A stretch of 64,000 nt of DNA from Marivita hallyeonensis (GTDB taxonomy: Bacteria; Pseudomonadota; Alphaproteobacteria; Rhodobacterales; Rhodobacteraceae): positions 1-64,000 of the forward strand of contig NZ_FQXC01000006.1 of assembly GCF_900129875.1 (NCBI RefSeq). Direction: 5' to 3'. Under the pieces are notes generated by a model. That model was given only the letters and a program-made list of their open reading frames with translations. It was not told where the DNA came from and did no database searches. Below are positions 61,798 to 64,000 of this stretch, piece after piece. Position 1 is the first letter of the stretch; each line of letters begins with the position of its first letter. Made by a program: the position numbers and the translations under genes.

Positions 61798-63297
61798 CTA
61801 CTTCTTCTTGCCGAACCCGCTGAGACCCGGTGGCAGACCCATGCCGCCACCCATTCCGGGCAAGCCACCCTTACCGCCCATCGCCTTGGCGGCCTGTTCA
61901 AGCGCCTTCGGGTCCATCTGGCCCATCATCTCTTCAGGGCTGCCGCCCTTGCCGAACATGCCTTTCATGGCCTGTTTCAGCATGCCGCCTTTACCCATCT
62001 TGCCCATCTTCTTCATCATGTCGGACATCTGGCGCTGCATCTTCAGGAGCTTGTTGAGCTCGCTGACCTCCATGCCCGCGCCGGCAGCGATGCGTTTCTT
62101 GCGGCTGGCTTGCAGGATTTGCGGGTTGGCGCGTTCGCGTTTGGTCATCGACTGGATCAGCGCGATCTGCTGGCGCAGCATCTTGTCGTCGATCCCTGCG
62201 CCATCCATCTGTTTCTGCATTTTGGCGGCGCCCGGCATCATGGCGAGCATGCCCTCCATGCCGCCCATCTTCATCATCTGTTCAAGCTGCATCTTCAGGT
62301 CGTTCATGTTGAACTGACCCTTCTGGAAGCGCTTCATCATACGCTCGGCCTGTTCGACCTCGAGCGTTTGCTGCGCTTTTTCAACAAGGCTGACGATGTC
62401 ACCCATGCCGAGGATACGGCCCGCAATCCGGTCAGGCTCGAACGTTTCAAGCGCGTCCATCTTTTCGCCAAGACCCACAAACCGGATCGGCTTGCCAGTC
62501 ACCGCGCGCATGGACAGTGCCGCACCACCGCGCCCGTCGCCATCCATCCGGGTGAGGACCACGCCTGAGATGCCGATACGTTCGTCAAAATTCTCGGCGG
62601 TATGCACGGCATCCTGCCCGGTCAGGCCGTCGACCACGAGAAGCGTTTCGCGCGGATTGGACACGTCGCGCACGGCTTCGACCTGCGCCATCAGTTCTTC
62701 GTCGATCGAAAGTCGCCCGGCGGTGTCGAGCATGTAGACATCATATCCGCCAAGGCTCGCCTGCGTCTTCGCCCGCTTGGCGATTGCCACCGGGTCTTCG
62801 CCCTTGACGATAGGCAAGGTGTCGACACCGATCTGTACGCCAAGGATCTGCAATTGCTCCATCGCGGCGGGGCGGTTCACGTCAAGCGACGCCATCAACA
62901 CCTTCTTGCCGTCCCGCTCTTTCAGACGCTTCGCGATCTTGGCGGTCGTGGTCGTCTTGCCGCCACCCTGCAAACCGACCATCAGGATTGGCGCAGGCGG
63001 GTTGTCGATCTTCAGTTTGCCGGGGTCTTCGTCACCGGTGAGGACATGCTTCAATTCGTCGTGGACGATCTTGACGACCTGCTGACCGGGGGTCACGGAC
63101 TTGGTGACGGCTTGGCCGGTTGCCTTTTCTTGTACTGCTTTCACGAAATCACGCGCTACCGGCAGGGACACGTCGGCTTCCAGAAGGGCAACCCGCACTT
63201 CGCGCAGCGCGGTCTTGACGTCATCCTCGGACAGCGCACCCTGCTTGGTCAGCCGATCAAAGACGCCGCCAAGGCGTTCGGACAGATTTTCAAACAT
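61798..63297 (-). CDS. ffh: Signal recognition particle protein Ffh
   Basis: Ffh is the SRP GTPase that targets nascent membrane proteins to FtsY. The N/G domain has G1 GLQGGGKTTTTAKIA (108-122), DTAGRLSIDEELMAQV and the NG-domain FVGLGEKMDALETF. The C-terminal M domain is Met- and Gly-rich and binds SRP RNA (which I did not find nearby). A near-perfect AAAGGAGG lies nine bases before the ATG. It leads the long translation-related operon. Confidence 0.97.
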   Translation of the reverse strand: MFENLSERLGGVFDRLTKQGALSEDDVKTALREVRVALLEADVSLPVARDFVKAVQEKATGQAVTKSVTPGQQVVKIVHDELKHVLTGDEDPGKLKIDNPPAPILMVGLQGGGKTTTTAKIAKRLKERDGKKVLMASLDVNRPAAMEQLQILGVQIGVDTLPIVKGEDPVAIAKRAKTQASLGGYDVYMLDTAGRLSIDEELMAQVEAVRDVSNPRETLLVVDGLTGQDAVHTAENFDERIGISGVVLTRMDGDGRGGAALSMRAVTGKPIRFVGLGEKMDALETFEPDRIAGRILGMGDIVSLVEKAQQTLEVEQAERMMKRFQKGQFNMNDLKMQLEQMMKMGGMEGMLAMMPGAAKMQKQMDGAGIDDKMLRQQIALIQSMTKRERANPQILQASRKKRIAAGAGMEVSELNKLLKMQRQMSDMMKKMGKMGKGGMLKQAMKGMFGKGGSPEEMMGQMDPKALEQAAKAMGGKGGLPGMGGGMGLPPGLSGFGKKK

Positions 63298-63358
63298 GGG
63301 CTTTCGCCTCCTTTACCGCTGGATGTGATCCCGATGTAGGGGCCAACGGCGCATAAAC

Positions 63359-63384
63359 CAAACGTCAAACGCCCCCACGGGCGT
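63359..63384 (-). terminator. Weak terminator in the gap before ffh
   Basis: On the minus strand ACGCCC-N4-GGGCGT is a 6-bp stem followed by TTTGACGTTT. It could end transcripts from the gene at 63483. Confidence is low because the T run is interrupted. Confidence 0.35.
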
Positions 63385-63425
63385 AACACGCTGGTGGAGG
63401 GCGATCCCGGACTGCGTCCAAGGGA

Positions 63426-63446
63426 CCGGAAAGTCAGACTTCCCGG
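63426..63446. repeat. Inverted repeat upstream of ffh
   Basis: CCGGAAAGTC-A-GACTTCCCGG has 10-base arms with one mismatch around a single base. It lies in the 185-base gap between ffh and the gene at 63483, about 130 bases upstream of the ffh start. Without a T run it looks like an operator or an RNA fold rather than a terminator. Confidence 0.45.
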
Positions 63447-63482
63447 AATTGATGGGCGTCTAGCCCGGCGACCACGTCGGAG

Positions 63483-63974
63483 TCAAGCGTCGCGCGCCGC
63501 CGATCCCTCTAGCCAATCGTTGATGGCAGTCTCGGCACGACGGGGTCCCTTCCCGTTCGTGTAGACAAGTGTGACGGGGTGCGTGCCTTCGTCCGGCCCT
63601 TCCGTGAAAACTAGCGCCACCCGTTCGGTGTGCGCACCGTTCTTGCTGCTGCGTGATACTTGCACCCGCGCACGTGACAGGTCGCTTAACGTAAAACGCG
63701 TTTCGGAGTATCCGAAGAATCCCCGCCGACGCAGACGGACGCTATCGGTCTGGCGGTCCAGAATGAGCTGTGTGCGTCGCACAAAAATTGCGAGAAAGAG
63801 GGTACCGCCGACCGCGCTAATCCCCATCATCGCAAGGCCCTCGAACAGGTCTTCCGACATGCGGGCCAGACCTGCTCCGACGAATACAAGGATGAACAGC
63901 GACAGGCCAATCGCGAGAAGCCACGGAGTGTTTTCCAGGACCAGCTGTTCGTCTGTTTTTCGTACGACCTTCAT
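63483..63974 (-). CDS. Hypothetical membrane protein, 163 aa
   Basis: Two helices (TPWLLAIGLSLFILVFVGAGLA and GISAVGGTLFLAIFV) are followed by a soluble beta-rich C-terminal part (QLILDRQTDSVRLRRRGFFGYSETRFTL...). This two-helix plus PH-like beta domain layout resembles small membrane proteins of unknown role. No family is assigned. It is on the same strand as ffh, 185 bases upstream of it. Confidence 0.7.
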   Translation of the reverse strand: MKVVRKTDEQLVLENTPWLLAIGLSLFILVFVGAGLARMSEDLFEGLAMMGISAVGGTLFLAIFVRRTQLILDRQTDSVRLRRRGFFGYSETRFTLSDLSRARVQVSRSSKNGAHTERVALVFTEGPDEGTHPVTLVYTNGKGPRRAETAINDWLEGSAARDA

Positions 63975-64000
63975 CGGCCGCGACCCTAGCCGCGCCCGAT

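Noticed and set aside
63298-63482. Possible 4.5S SRP RNA next to ffh
   Set aside because: The conserved GGAAGCAGCC-type apical loop of SRP RNA is missing.
1-64000. CRISPR arrays, insertion sequences, attachment sites, rRNA or tRNA genes
   Set aside because: No spaced direct repeats, transposase motifs or RNA gene signatures were seen on either strand.

Overview
The window looks like chromosomal DNA of an alphaproteobacterium of the Rhodobacterales (Rhodobacteraceae/Roseobacteraceae). The evidence is high G+C, gene order (rel-DUF2062-pdxJ-acpS-lepB-rnc-era-DUF1491-recO; ffh-chorismate mutase-rpsP-rimM-trmD-rplS-rpmE), an opgC-opgG-opgH glucan locus, MipZ, and a bifunctional Rel protein with the RFKD motif. 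Genus and species cannot be read from the sequence. I saw no rRNA, tRNA, CRISPR array or insertion sequence.

Region by region. 1-800 is a low-G+C edge with a partial CDS and two orphan small ORFs. 801-14290 is almost entirely minus-strand housekeeping: a GntR regulator with a probable self-operator, moaE/moaD, pgsA, recO, DUF1491, era, an EamA transporter, rnc, lepB, acpS, a hydrolase/membrane fusion, pdxJ, DUF2062, rel, rpoZ and folK. 14444-22322 holds an NYN protein, a YqaA protein, cytochrome c, ispH, a Rid protein, a DbpA-like helicase and a plus-strand operon (LysE exporter, DUF3429, methyltransferase, rnhA, TRIC channel). 22350-26563 carries a MalY/PatB lyase opposite a def/def-like/CMD/fmt formyl-methionine operon that ends in two small membrane proteins.

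26601-33542 is the most accessory-looking stretch: a GntR regulator, an SsuABC/NMT1-type importer and an FAD oxidoreductase, divergent from a shikimate-dehydrogenase-like gene with inverted repeats between them. A glutathionyl-hydroquinone reductase and a receiver domain lacking most catalytic residues follow. 33728-46231 has a lytic transglycosylase, a YHS/rhodanese/esterase operon, the opgCGH glucan genes led by a TPR protein, and a coupled CoA-transferase/ThDP-enzyme pair with a palindrome before its start.

46274-64000 returns to core functions: smc, an HpcH/HpaI aldolase, mipZ opposite a NadE-family gene, then the long minus-strand SRP/translation locus. From upstream to downstream this is ffh, five translationally coupled GNAT acetyltransferases, chorismate mutase, rpsP, MipA/OmpV, rimM, a PAPS sulfotransferase-like gene, a membrane protein, trmD, EthD, rplS and rpmE. 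Non-translation genes are inserted between the usual partners, and the rplS leader can form two mutually exclusive hairpins.

No single unmistakable new system was found. The best leads are the five-GNAT array inside the ffh-rpsP operon, the GntR/ABC/FAD/AroE-like cluster with its inverted repeats, the ThDP/CoA-transferase pair, the deformylase paralogue without metal ligands, the terminator-like hairpin in front of def, and the rplS leader switch. All functions are inferred from recognisable motifs and context; no searches were run.
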